Shown in pieces: positions 35,841 to 48,934 of a stretch of DNA of 64,000 nucleotides (position 1 is the first letter of the stretch; each line of letters starts with the position of its first letter). The notes under the pieces are model-generated. The model was not told the origin of the DNA. It did no database searches and saw only the letters and a list, made by a program, of their open reading frames with translations. The position numbers were made by a program, and so were the translations under genes. The stretch is from Megamerina dolium (taxonomy: Eukaryota; Arthropoda; Insecta; Diptera; Megamerinidae): positions 101,821,388-101,885,387 of the forward strand of contig OY978525.1 in NCBI GenBank assembly GCA_963854835.1, given 5' to 3'.

Positions 35841-35879
35841 ATAACCCAGTCTGAATCGTTAATGATCGATCTCTATCGC

Positions 35880-36940
35880 GTTCCTTTTCGCGTGGAAATA
35901 ATGTTACGTTGGGAAATGTCAAAGAATAACTAAAATTCTTTGCAAAAAAGGCTTAAAGGTGAAATATTATTTTAACAAATAAACCGAAAAAAAATAAAAA
36001 CCAAAAATAACGACAATTGCAAAGATGACAACGACGACGACGACGACGACGCCAGCAAAAAGTGAAGTAAAGAAAACAAATTGAATTATATACGCAATAC
36101 ATACAAAGTGCAACAAAATGCTAATATAAAATATATATTTAAAGGGAACTATATCATTGCAGCAGCAGCAGCAATAGTCGCAGCACACCAATACCAACCA
36201 CCAACGATCAACCACCCAAACCCGCAAAACGTCACCATCCATCGTCTCGACGATTGCTTTCAATGAAGATGTTTTTTCAAAATACAATCATAATACACAT
36301 AATAAATATCATATAGTATGTACGGTGTTGCTCCACCTCAAAAATAGCGACAAATTACATATTAAATCTTGTTATTGTTGTTATTTTTGTTGCATGCAAC
36401 ATATGTATATCTACTTATGCACATTCGGTATTTATTTAAAACGGCTAGAATATGCCAATGATGATGTTTATCTACACTTTGTTTGTTATTCGAGGTGTGA
36501 TCTTAAGCGGAGGGAGCGTATAGTACAAATGCAAGTATGTATTGATAGCAATACAACACACAGGCACATACACACACACATATATATATATATACACTAT
36601 CCATATGAACCAACCGCAACCGTCATTTGTTCTTGCATTTAGTTGATGAGGAGATGATAGAGGTGTTGGTTGATCATATGATACATAATAGAACATATAC
36701 CATATGTATTGGTACCTATGCCCCTATACACATGTTTATATTATAATAAAATTTCAGAAAAATGCATATGACATTGTTGCCATATTTTCACATGAAATTT
36801 ATTGACCCTTATATTTGAAAGATTTGCGATAAAATTATTTTTTGTGATTTTTTTTGGGCTTATGTGGGTTAAAAGATACTGAACCTCAGTAGTTACGATT
36901 ATATTTTTATTAATTAATAGACATTTTTTTAGTACAAATA
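35880..36940. other. Upstream of TpnC41C, microsatellite-rich
   Basis: A (GAC)n run lies at about 36027-36052, CAG units at 36160-36175 and (CA)n(TA)n at 36570-36596. The proximal promoter of TpnC41C probably lies at 35640-35900. No gene is seen. Confidence 0.4.
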
Positions 36941-36943
36941 TTC

Positions 36944-37165
36944 GGGGCTGTAGCTCATGATATGTAAGTCGTGGTTTCAATCCTCGGCTGAAGCATAACT
37001 TTAATATCGAAAAGAATTGTCTTTCGAACGGTATCTATCTGTCGACAAGCAACTGGCAATTCATCGGGCAGTAAGAATTTGCCATGAAAAAGCTTCCGAA
37101 GAAGCTCTGTGATAAAGCGCATAAAAGGTGACAACACAAGAGTTGATTCATTCGGAAACGGATAA
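36944..37165 (+). repeat. tRNA-derived SINE (copy 4), 3' truncated
   Basis: It starts GGGGCTGTAGCTCATGA, followed by a diverged box B (GTGGTTTCAATCCTCGGC) and GAAGCATAAC. The body GTCTTTCGAACGGTATC and AATTCATCGGGCAGTAAG is as in copies 2 and 3. A mariner-like element begins immediately after it. Confidence 0.7.
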
Positions 37166-37167
37166 TA

Positions 37168-37975
37168 CAAGGTGATTTTTTATCAACTTTTTTTTGGCAA
37201 CATTGTTTTTGGCAGCTCATCTCTTTTCGTGTAATATGTTGCTGTCACACATGTTCAGTTTAGTCTTTAATTTAACTATGAATCGACTTACAAACGAACA
37301 ATGCTTGCAGATTATTGAATTTTATAATCAAAATTCATGCTCGGTACAGAAAGTGCATCGTGCGCTACTTCCATTTTATGGCTAACTTTTGTTGAATGGG
37401 GGCTGACAAAGTTTGATGAAGATCCACTTTTTTATCGGAAGAACGTTACTGTGAACGGCGAGCGCTACCGTGCGATGATTACAAATTTTTTTGCCTAAAA
37501 CGGAAGATCTGGACTTGGCTGATATGTGGTTTCAACAAGATGGTGCCACATGCCACACAGCATGCGAAACAATGGCCCAATTGAGAGGCGAGTTCAGTGA
37601 ACAGTTTATTTCACGTTTGGGGCCGGTCAATTGGCCGCCTAGATCATGCGATTTACAGTATTTAAACTTCTTTTGTGGGGCTATGTTAAGACTCATGTCT
37701 ATAGTGACAAGACCGCAACGGTTGACGCACTGGAAGCCAGTATTGAAGAATTTATTCATGAGATACCAGCCGATATGTTGGAGAGAGTATGCCAAAATTG
37801 GGCCCAGCGTATGATCAATTTGAGGTGGAGCCGCGGTCAACATTTACATGAAATCATCTTTAAACATTGAATTATATGGATCGTTCTATCGACTCAAATA
37901 AAGATTTCATACATTTCTCTAAATTTTATGGTTTTTTTTTAATCAAATCCGAAGACTCTTAAAAATCACCCTGTA
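37168..37975 (+). mobile_element. Tc1/mariner-superfamily element, internally deleted
   Basis: Short inverted termini (CAAGGTGATTTTT at 37168 and AAAAATCACCCTG at about 37960-37972) bound a decayed transposase. The N-terminus (37278-37383) reads LTNEQCLQIIEFYNQNSCSV. The central catalytic part is mostly deleted (37400-37480). The C-terminal half follows: MWFQQDGATCHTA (second catalytic Asp), GPVNWPPRSCDLQYLNFF (third region, shifted) and, in another frame, MLERVCQNWAQRM, ending HLHEIIFKH at 37868. This family is widespread in arthropod genomes. It is inactive here. Confidence 0.8.
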
Positions 37976-37979
37976 TAAA

Positions 37980-40955
37980 TAGATCTGTAAAATTCTGTTA
38001 AATTTAATACGTACAATGAAAGTGAAGCTTAGAGCATCTCTAAAGCAAATATCTCCCTGCACCATCACTTATTGTCACAGATCCATCTTCGAATTGGAAG
38101 AATTTTTTTTTGTAAAATTTCATTTTTGACACACTTGCAAAATACATCATTTCGAAGAATAATGAAATAATGAACAATAATTAATGAAAGACTAGACTCC
38201 TTCTCCGAATATGTTGATCGATACGAGATTCAAAGCTGAGAGTCTATGAGACAAATTCAATTTTATTTATCAGAGACCTTGCAAAATATTGTAAAGGTTA
38301 CATCTATTTATTTATTATTATTCGCTTCCCATTTGGATTCTCTTCGTTTTAACAAATCATTGTTACTATCCATTCAAAAATAATTCAATGTGTGTTTTTG
38401 TCAAAATGCAGATAAGCAAAATTGAATTTATGTGCATAGTTTATTATCAATAAATATTTTTTCCTTTTTGCTATACATTTTGTCATATCTTTTTCTTCCG
38501 CCCTACCAATTTGATGCGCCCTAATATGTATACTCGTATAATACTTACTCGATAATCAACTGAGTAGGTGGATGCAATAAGAACTTAAGGTGAGAAGTGC
38601 CCATTTTGTATAAAATGACTCAATAAGAAATACACTTCCTCTTCTATGCAGCCTAACAATTATTTCGCATCAAAAATATCAAGTTCGGTCATGAAAATCT
38701 CTAAAAGCCAATATCTCCAAAATGCAATTTCAACAGAAGTGCCCTTAATAAATTTAATTGCTCCATAATGTTCACACTATCTTTTACGATCAAAGAAATA
38801 AAACTGATCAAATGAATGCAAAACAATATGGCAATTCTATTAGTAGGCAAATGCAATAAAAATAACATCATCAGCTATTTACAAAGTACTACATATACTC
38901 GTACATCTATATGTACTCGCTGATCGTGTTAGAATTTATACAATTTATTTGATGCATCAGTTCCGTCATAACGACTGCATCTTTTCTGGCTAACATATTG
39001 CCATTGGTTCATACGAGTACTACATACATTATAATGTATACTTTGGCAAATTTGTTGTTGTTTAAAATATATACTTACATATATTATATAATATGTATGT
39101 GTGGCAGACTATTGAAATTTCCTTTTTTTTATTGTTTCATGATATTCTTCTAAGTACCTATGTAGATGAGAATATGAATATTGTGGCCAGTGGTGAGGTG
39201 GTTGGTGTGGTGAGGCAAAGATAATTTAACAAGCGCCATAGCATACCCACATAATTTTTGATATTTTTATATTTATATTTTTCTCAAACAAGCATAAATT
39301 ACGTGTATAGAATACTTATACATTTTTTTCTTATTTACTTTTTTGCATTGTTGCATCGTTGCAAATAGTTCCTATTATTATATGCAATAGTGGTATTCAC
39401 CATTTTGTGCATACGCTGTTGTGCAACTTACAAAAATACAAAAATTTTAAATTAATTGGAAACAAATATTTTTCAAAATTTAATTTGTAAAACACTACTG
39501 GTGAAGCTACACACATTTTGTATGCATTTTGTCCAATAATAGTATTGCATATGCATAGCAAATATATGCACTAACATATTACAGATTTTTAATATTGCAT
39601 ACTTTCAAGCGCATAAAAAATGCAGTTCTATTGTGATTGCCTGCCGACTTTACAATAATATTTTGCATCTACTCTTTTGCAAGACCATATGCACCATATC
39701 GTGAATTCTACTAGCAGGTATATTATTGTTGTTGCAAAGTGCAAATTGAAGGTAAATAAATTTAAAAAAAAATAATAAAAAATTCTATACAAAGGAAAAT
39801 TATTGAAATAATTTAATTTTATAGTTGCTTATTAATTTTCTATAGTTTACAATGAATTACCCATACATATGTAGCCATATATACCTTTGTGCATGCATTA
39901 AGTATGTAAATATTGGTATGAGTGAAAAATGCTTAAGCAATTGAATTAATTAAATGTAAAAACAAAATACAAAAATTATTTTCATATGCTCTTTTTTTGT
40001 GTGGTTTCAAGTGGTTGATTGTCAATACAAATATATGTATATACAAGTATTAAAGATTATATGTACCTATACATACGAAATTGTATGTCGTCAATAGAAT
40101 TCATACAATACATCTTTTTTTGGGCAACCTTCAGATATATGGTATCGTGTCAAAAAGTGAAGAAAAAATTATTGCTGTTTGCGGATGACAAATACATGCT
40201 CATTATATGTATACGAGAACTATATAAATATATAGTTATAAACATGTTGCAAGATTGTTTCAAAAAATATGATTAATAAGTTAATTAAATGAAATCAACA
40301 GGTCGATGTATGCTTGTCAATAAATTGCATTTGTTTGGATTTTATTTCATAATTTTCAAATTATTTATATTGTATTTAATGGGCGTGATAAATAACATAC
40401 TTGCTAGTAGGAATGCAAAGCATTAGTTTCGCATACATCACTATCCCGTATTACTGCCTTCTCGGGTCTACTATGAGAATATATCATATCATTTCATATA
40501 TCATTTTCTTGTTAAAAGAATCTACATATTTCTATTGTTAAATAGTATAATATTTTGATATTGTAGGAATTATGGTTTAAGTAATAGTAACTGATTCCTC
40601 TTAGCAATTCAAAGTGGTACACTATAATTTCAGCTTATATTCTACACATATCTTACTGGACTATGAGAAGTGTTTCTTAATCTCTTTATTTAAATTAAAA
40701 AGAACAAATTATGCTTCATATTTCTAGAATATTTCATCAAATATGATAAATGCTACACCATGTTAAAAAGACTTTAGCAAAGACAAATGGTAACTGCGGA
40801 TAAATTAAGACTTGTCAAAATATAATAATATTTTTTTTTTTCGTTTTGTATTTGTATTGTATATAATTATTAATTATTATTATTATTATTATTATCACTA
40901 TTATTATTACTATCATTAACTATTATTATTAATATTTTGAATGATCATGAAATTT
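37980..40955. other. Intergenic, no feature recognised
   Basis: Long AT-rich stretch with TATG/CATA-rich patches and no frame with recognisable motifs. Confidence 0.5.
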
Positions 40956-40964
40956 TCATTTTTT

Positions 40965-41295
40965 GTTTGTAGGAAACAAATCGAGGACGAATTGCAACTT
41001 ATTGGACCTTTTCAATGACGATTTTGGACTGAAGTTGGTCAGCACAAAAATGATCTTCCAACAAGACATTGGACAGACATACAATAATATAGTCGATATG
41101 GTGAAATTTCTTGAAGTGATTGGTCATTCTTTGTCATATCTTATAGTTTTAGCATCCAGTAATTATTTTCTGTTTCAAAAACTCAAAAAATATACCTCAG
41201 CAATGGGTAATTTGGACCCATCGATTATATCAACAGAAAACAGACTAATTGATGAAAAGATTCAATATTTATTGTATTGTCTTTTTTTATAACAA
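40965..41295 (+). mobile_element. Mariner C-terminal remnant
   Basis: The 109-codon frame contains KMIFQQDIGQTYNN (second catalytic Asp, His lost), then SLSYLIVLASSNYFLFQKLK, a frame-corrected decay of [19 protein letters not shown]. The third Asp is lost. No TIRs were identified. Confidence 0.6.
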
Positions 41296-41783
41296 ATACG
41301 TGGACAGTTAAATAAATTAATGGCTTTTTGAATAAAGGCAAAAAACTCATTTTATTTCTCAACTTAGTGGCATTTTAAGTCGAAACATTTAGTTACGATT
41401 TTTTAATAATTTTCGAATAATAGAATTTCTATAAGTCATCAAAATAAGAGTGATTTCATCAATTACCATTTAATTTAATTCAAATCTCCTACCGCTGAGC
41501 CATTTCTGCAAGATTGGAAACTAGAAATCGCATATGTCTAAATTTTGAGAATATGCTGGCTGCGGTGGCAGTTTGTAACTTGTGCCTTTATTAAATACGA
41601 ATGGCGACTCTATCCATTTGGTTTGGCAAATAAGTAATTGCCAATTTCATACATGGCTTGGGCCATTTTTGTTTAAAGGCTTCTGTCAACATTTAACATT
41701 TATTAGCTGTCAGTTTTACTTCTGTTTGAAAGAAAATTGCGTGTATTTTTGTTAAAAGGTATTAATTTGGCGTCATTTTTAAT

Positions 41784-42060
41784 ATGGAGCTCAAAAACAA
41801 GTAGCTTCGTCATATATATAATTTTTTTTATTTTCGTTAAGGAAACAACGCAATGGGAGCTGCTAAAAAGTTACGAGGTATGTATGGTGAGGAAGAATCA
41901 AAAGAAAGACAGTATCGGAATTGGATAGACAAATTTCATTCCGGAGATTTTTCTCTCAAATATGACCAACGATCAGGTCGACCAGATGAGCTTGATGATG
42001 ATCAAATTAATGCGATAATAGAGACGAATCCTGTTCAACTGCCTTCGTGCATGAAAATCA
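41784..42060 (+). mobile_element. Mariner N-terminal remnant
   Basis: It starts at MELKNK (41784). A frameshift leads to AAKKLRGMYGEEESKERQYR, then NWIDKFHSGDFSLKYDQRSG and RPDELDDDQINAIIETN. This is the classic mariner first helix-turn-helix plus linker. The sequence is lost after about 42055, before the second DNA-binding motif. Confidence 0.7.
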
Positions 42061-42064
42061 AAAC

Positions 42065-44555
42065 AACAGAGCTCTTCAATTTAAAGGCTTAAGTAATATT
42101 TCCATGTTATATAATTCAGTGGGTAAAAATATTATCTCTGTAAAATGCAAAAACCGCACAATTCGTTGCCCCATTGTTTTTTATTCTCACATATTTTTAT
42201 GTGGCAAATTGCTGTTGGCTGTTTTAAGAGATATTTTGTTTCACAAAAATATTTTTTATGAGGATTCTATCCTACTATTAAATACGAAATTAATGAATTA
42301 CTCAATTGTAGAATGCTAGAGAGCGTTGTAGTAAAATTTCCTTTATTTTTTCCATATTTTCAAATGACGAGTGTCTATCCTAAAATATTTTGGTAATAGC
42401 ACTCTCTAGAGAGGCCCTATATGCAAAAAAGAAAAAACTACAAAATTCTTTGCAAATTCCCGATAGTTGTCTTTGAGTTATGAAGCAAACTTTTCAACAA
42501 ATCATTCTTCATCCAAGAGGATAACAAAAGTTGAATTTTGTGCTACTCGGTTGTAGAGTACAAAATGTGATGATAATTTCAGTTAGCACAGTCATTATCA
42601 AAGTGCTGAATCACTTAAGAATATATTCCAATATCATATAGCCGATATAGAGGTACTATAATAATGAGGTCCTACCATCTCGCTAATGTTTAACGAGCTT
42701 TGCGATTTATATTTTGGAATTACATAGCCCGAATCCTGTTAGTTATAATCTAACAAAGTAATTGACATATTCAGAACAATTTAACGTACTTTGTACGTAT
42801 ATTGCATAGTTGACAGAGGCTTAAAAGTCTCATCCCGGGCAATAATTGGAACCAGATCGTGTTCATTTTAATGTAATCATTTATCCAAACTTTCTCCGTG
42901 ATTTATCTCGGATAAGAGTGTAAAATTGATGTTATTCTTTATGGAGGGCATTTTGAATATCAATAAAGCTAGTTTGATTTATGAATATTTGTTTTTGTTC
43001 GATAATCCCAAAATATCAACAGTAACCACTTATTCAGCAACTTTGCGATTTTCCCAATTAAACAATGTCTGATGGAAGGGCACTCTATATTAGATTATGT
43101 ACACAATTTTTAATATTTTTCTCCTAAAGTATAGTTTTTGTTTCTTTTTTGCAACAACTACTACCATATATATATATGTCCACTATATGCCAAGACCATG
43201 ACAGATTTTTGATGGGGTTATGGGAGAAATACATTTTAAATAAGTTATTGATAACACATTATTACTTCGTTTTTATAAAAAACAATTTTTTAATAATTTT
43301 TTTCTTTTGTGTAAACCATCAAAATGCGAAAAAATACCTTCAAGGATATTTACCATAGTTGTGTTGCCCATATTTATATTAAATTTGATTATAATTGATT
43401 TTTAATGAAAAATAAGTAATACAAAAAAATGGTAAAATCTTTGAACTTCACTTTAATGGCTCCACTTGTATTTAACCTTCACGCACACAACTTCATAAGT
43501 TATTATATGTGCTATACTATTACTTCACGTATACCGTTTCGTATAAGTGACAAAAGTATACTGGATGTATGAATGGATGAATGGAGGCACAATTGCCGAA
43601 TTGTCCACACATTAATAATAATAATATGAGAAGAAAAAAAAAAAAGAAAAAAATCTCAACAACAACGAAAACATCAACGTTATTGTGACGCGTCTATCAC
43701 CGGTGATTGGCATCACCCTGCTGAGCGTATAAGTGCATGTGCACGTGTCTCTCTCTGTATGTATGTATGTATGTATTGATGTGTATTTATGTGGGTTTGA
43801 ATAATTTTATTTATGGAAAACTACTATAAAACCACACATATCACACAAAAACAAAAAAATCCTCAATCGTCTTCGACCAACAATCGACTCATAGACACAA
43901 TTGTACGTGTATGTATTTAGAAAACAAGCCATTACCATAGAATTATTGAAGCAATAATTGCTACAACAACAACAACAACCAGAACCATAGACAAAGAAAT
44001 ATTTTTAATAGTTTTCTTTGATTTGATTTTTTCCTCATATTTTTGTTGTACCTACATACTTTAGGTACCCACTAGATGTACATACTCGTATATATACTTT
44101 TTAATAAGCACACAAATGAAATTCTTGTATGAACATTAAAATTTCAAAATTAATTTGAATACTTCGAGTCTCAAAAAAATCATTCAACATCAGAAAATGA
44201 AAATTGAAAAAAAAAGAGTAAAGATACGCCGGAATATTGGCGGAAACAAAAATACAAAAATATGTATGTATGCTACACAACTATTAGAATGGTCCTTAGC
44301 TCAATGGAGAATATTACATGAGCATTTCTACGATTAAACTCGTACTAAGCATGCCAGATTAATTCAAAAACGATTCGCTTTGATGACCTTTGATTTGATG
44401 ACCAAGATGACATGACTTGATTTCATTATTGTTTGCAAAATTCGGAGGGCCATTTTATATGAATTCTAAAATCATAAGTCTAGAACTACTCTAATTTACA
44501 TGTATGTATGCATGGGCATATTTAGTTATAGTAGCACCCATATGACCATAATAAA
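42065..44555. other. Intergenic, no feature recognised
   Basis: AT-rich DNA. A moderately GC-rich patch at 43685-43745 (GACGCGTCTATCACCGGTGA) has no open frame of note, and a (TATG)n run lies at about 43756-43775. Confidence 0.45.
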
Positions 44556-44561
44556 TTATTT

Positions 44562-44789
44562 TCAAACTGATATCATTAGCGGTGGATGCACATAGGACTG
44601 GCAGGTCCCACTACCAGTACAGCACCCGCATAATATATTATTAATTGTATTTGTGCAATTTCTTGTTATCGTATAAATATGATTTGAATTACCCAGACAA
44701 TGCATTTGTTTTGGCATTTCAAATTTAATTTCACAGAGCTGACATAAACGTCCTTGCATGCATGGTAAATGACGATTTTGCAGTGATCC
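44562..44789 (-). CDS. Candidate terminal exon of a Cys-rich protein
   Basis: On the minus strand an AG at 44791-44790 precedes a 75-codon open frame ending in TGA. It reads GSLQNRHLPCMQGRLCQLCE... and ends ...CGCCTGSGTCQSYVHP, with 10 Cys including CxxC and CGCC clusters and an NCT glycosylation site. The composition is unlike neighbouring chance frames, so a real exon is possible. The polypyrimidine tract is weak and I do not recognise the family. It is in phase with the candidate signal-peptide exon at 55336-55148, 10 kb upstream. Confidence 0.3.
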   Translation of the reverse strand, partial: GSLQNRHLPCMQGRLCQLCEIKFEMPKQMHCLGNSNHIYTITRNCTNTINNILCGCCTGSGTCQSYVHPPLMISV

Positions 44790-45192
44790 CTATTAAATTG
44801 TATTCATATATTCGAAAGACAAAGATATCTTTACATAGTTGTTATCTGAGTACAAAAAATATTTACAACAAATTAAAAGAATGGTGAAAGTGTGACAATT
44901 ATTTGAATAATTAGACCTATTATTTATGTGAAATTTATAATGCGTATACATTGTATAGGAGTATATTGTGAGTAATGTGTTCATATAATCGCCGGTTCAT
45001 TTTCCTGTTCGGCCAACTCATCAGTATTTAATTTAGACAAAAATTGGATCTTTATTTTCATTAAAAATATACAATTTCTTTTATATAAATAACTTCAGAG
45101 TGAGATAGATGAAGACTTCATTTACACATTAAGAAAGAAATCTTTAATAGAGGCTGTCATTATATTGTATGCTTCGACTTTGGCTACTGCTT

Positions 45193-46853
45193 ATTATACC
45201 CTGCATAATGCAATATGCATGGTATATTCATTTCGGTCAGATGTTTGTGTCCACTTGAAGGAATCTCCGGAGATATAGACATGGATATATATTCGTGATC
45301 AGCGTCGATTAAATTTTCGATTTAACGATGTCCGTCCGTCCGTCCGTCCGTCCGTCCGTCCGTCCGTCTGTCTGTCACCTGGCTGGTTCGCACGATAACT
45401 TGAGTAAATATTGAGCTATTTCGATGAAATTTGGCATAAGTAATCTATGATCCAAGGGTACGGAGGGGATTGATATTGGGCATGATCGGTCAATAACCAC
45501 GCCCACACCAAGCATTCAAAGCGACTAACCTCGAAATTTTCAAAATCTTTAACTTGCTATAACTCACATAATATGCCACTTGGGACAACAATATTTGGCA
45601 CATAGACTTATATTATACTACTATATAACCTCGCCAAAAGTGGTTGAGCCACGCCTACTTTTTAGCGTAGCTCTCATACAAAGTGTCTGTACTTCTTTTA
45701 AATTGAAACAGCTGTAACTTCTACAATCTTCTGTCCAGAATAACCATAATTGACACTTAAAATAATATCGTAGTCGGTAATAATATGGCAGAAAATCAGT
45801 GTGCCACGCCTACTCCTTTTTGGGTCTCCCATACAAAGTTGTGGAAATTAAAAAAATGTTACCGGTTATAACTTGCAAACTATTCAGCGTAGAATAACGA
45901 GATTTAAGGTGTGGATTAGTATTGTACGAGCAACTAGGCTCACAGAAAATGGGCGCACCACGCCCACTGTTTATCGTAGCCCCCATACAAATTTTAAATT
46001 GAAACGGCTGTAACTTCGGCAATCTTCTGTTTAAAATAACCATAATTGACACTTTAATTAATATCGTAGTCGGCAAAAATCTGGCAGAAAATCAGTGTGG
46101 CGTGGCCCACTCCTTCATGAGTCTCCCATACAAAGTCAAGGGAATTAAACTAAAACTTTAAGCTCCATAACTTACAAAACATTTAGCGTAGGACAACGAG
46201 ATTTAAGGTATGGAATAGTATTGTACGAGCAACTAGACTCACTTGAAATGGGCGCGCCACGCCCACTGTTTATTGCAGCCCCCATACAAAATGACTGAAA
46301 TTCTTTTAAATTTAAACAGCTGTAACTTCGGCAATCTGCTGCCTAAAATAACCATAACTGACACTTAGATTAATATCGTAGTCTGAAATAATCTGGCAGA
46401 AAATCAGTGTGCCACGCCCACTCCTTCATAGGTCTCCCATACAAAGTCGAGGGAATTAAACTAAAACTTTTAAGCTCCATAACTTACAAACCATTTAGCG
46501 TAGGACAACCCAATTTAAGGTGTGGATTGATATTGAAAAATTAATTAGATATACCAGAAAGAGATACGTCACGCCTACTTTTTATATAGCTTCCGTACAA
46601 AGTCTCGGATTTATCTTAAACATTAAAACACCCATAACTTACTAATTAATACGCCTAGGTCAACCCATTGCCACCTATGTAGTTTAGTATTATAAGCAGA
46701 AATTGATCCTCCAAAATTGGTGAGGTACGCCTGCTTCTTAATGTAGGTCCTATACGAAGTAGTGAAAGAAAAGGATGGATATACGAGCAAACTTTTTATA
46801 TATACCTCTACATATGCAGGGTATAATTTGGTCGGCCCCAGCCGACTGTAAGG
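45193..46853 (+). mobile_element. Complete DINE-1/Helentron-like element
   Basis: The left subterminal repeat ATTATACCCTGCATA (45193-45207) is mirrored at 46813-46827. A perfect hairpin GTCGGC-CCCA-GCCGAC (46831-46846) follows and the element ends near GTAAGG. The interior has a GTCC/GTCT microsatellite (45331-45377) and three ~300 bp internal repeats. It has no coding capacity. Subterminal inverted repeats, a GTCY microsatellite and a 3' stem-loop are known hallmarks of DINE-1 (INE-1) Helitron-type elements of Diptera, so mobilisation by rolling circle is inferred. It is very similar to the truncated copy at 27155-28707. Confidence 0.8.
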
Positions 46854-47459
46854 AGATTTTTTTATGATCAATACTTTCATAAATTCATACAAAATATATC
46901 TTCTAACAGTGTATGCAATTATAGAGGAAATGCCTCGCCTCTGGAAACACAGTACGATAAAGTTTTGGGCACATGAGAAACATATTCTAATATAAAGAAG
47001 GCAAAGAATAAAGAAATCCTTATGATGTAGTGCGTCACAAGTTTAGAATATATTTTGTCGAAAATTTGACGTTATGAATAACACTACTTTATGGCCAAAA
47101 AATACCAAGAAATTCAGATATAGAAAAAACTGTGTAAATGTATTTTGAAGAGGGCAATACCCCCCACTATCTCATATAACCGAATTTCTTGGTATTTTTC
47201 AAAAAAAAATTTATTGTATAGTAGTGTAATGAAATTGTATTTATAAACAATTTAACTTAAAAACTAACAAATACATATAAAATATATCTCCTCCTGTTAT
47301 ACATGATCCAGTTCTTTGTCAGACACAGTGAAGATCTGACTAATTTTATATAAGACCCACAATATCTAATTGTGGTCCTTAGTTTCTTTTTGAATCATCA
47401 GTTTTTTTTTTTACATTTACAGCTCCTTCTCGGTCGAATCTTGACTGACTTAGATTCAA

Positions 47460-47640
47460 TACCATAGCTCCGTTTGTGCATAACAAAATTTAATAGCGAA
47501 AAGATTTTTCTTTCGAACGGTACCCACCTGTTGGCAAGAATTGCCAGTAACAATTTCCCAATGGGCCTTTCTTGCCTAAGTGTGTCCTCTCAGAGAGAGG
47601 GCAGCGACAATAACATAACATAACATAGCTGCGTTGAATG
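47460..47640 (+). repeat. SINE (copy 5), head truncated, (ATAAC)n tail
   Basis: The body starts TGCATAACAAAATTTAATAG, then CTTTCGAACGGTACCCACC, AAGAATTGCCAGTAACAA and AATGGGCCTT, ending in an (ATAAC)n tail at 47611-47628. The tRNA box B is missing. Confidence 0.7.
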
Positions 47641-47979
47641 AAATGAATCGTTTTGTATTTGAACAACAACGTAGGACAGGCTAAGTGCCATATGGAGATT
47701 CAACAGTACTGCTTCAAGTTCCCTAAAAATTTTGATATATTTATGTATAATATAATAAAATCTGATATTCAAATATTTTAGTGTGTACTATTTTCGACTC
47801 GGATAGCATTATTTTGTTTTCCATTGATTTAAACAATATGAGAATAATGGTTTTACATAACAAACAAGACTTTGGCACAAATTGTGTTCGTTAACCGAGG
47901 GTCTACTATATTTGAGGACAGAAAATAAAGAGAAACGATATTTTGAGCGCCAAGTTATATAATCATGCTATCAACCAAC

Positions 47980-48930
47980 TTGACAATATTAATTGGCTGC
48001 TTCGGAGCTCAGATTTGACCTCGTTAGAGTTCTACTTTATGTGGTACCGTGAAAGTTCAACGTTTTGTTGATTTGCATAGCTCATTAAGGTAAATATTAT
48101 GTTAGCCGTTCATGAGCTAGTGCCAGGTACTGTTCAGAGGGTATTGTGAAATTTGACATTATTGTTGACAAAATGGGCACTGCGAAACTATTGAAACTAG
48201 TCGTGTTTCATAAATAATGGGAATATTTGCTATTTTAATTAAAACCAGAATAAACCGAAATTTATATTTTTGTTCAGTTTTATTTTGAGTGCTATTTCAG
48301 CTGATTTAAAAGCTTGTGCTTTAAAAGGTGAGATAAAATCGCATTTAGATATTCATTCTAATTAAGAGCACTAACCTTAATAATAAATTTAAGTAATAGT
48401 GCTCTTGTAGTATAGTTTGCACCCATATGATGCAGTTGCAACCTTTTGCGATAATCCGTTATATCACCAGTTACGATTTTTTATGAATTTTGGGTTTTTG
48501 CTATTTTAAATGATCAGCGCAGCTAACTTTTTAATCGTCCATACATTGTTTTGGAACAAGTCGAACACCGATCTTCCGACAGCCAAAGTTTGGGTCAAAT
48601 TGCGGAAAATTGCTTTCGTGTATTCGCTCAACGAACGGAATAACGCTTCAATAGTGTCGAAATATTTGAGATTTTCCAGATTTCAGGTAGGTTTTGCAAT
48701 TCATCCATATATCGCTAGATGGCGCCACGATGAAAGCCTACTAAACATCAAATTTGGGAACTTCATTCAGCAAAAGTATTTAGTACATTATTCTCCTTCA
48801 GAGATAAAACAAGAAGACGATTTTTAAATACAGTTTTTTTTTTTTTTATTAAATAAAAATTGAAAGGTGGCACTTCAATGTGTGAATACAGTTCTGTAAT
48901 TTGTTGCTTGTGTTAAAAGTTATATTCATT
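47980..48930. other. Intergenic with faint transposase traces
   Basis: Near 47990-48045 the plus strand reads INWLLRSSDLTSLEFYFMW, a decayed Tc1/mariner third-Asp region. The 105-codon frame at 48510-48827 is not recognised. Confidence 0.35.
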
Positions 48931-48934
48931 TGAA

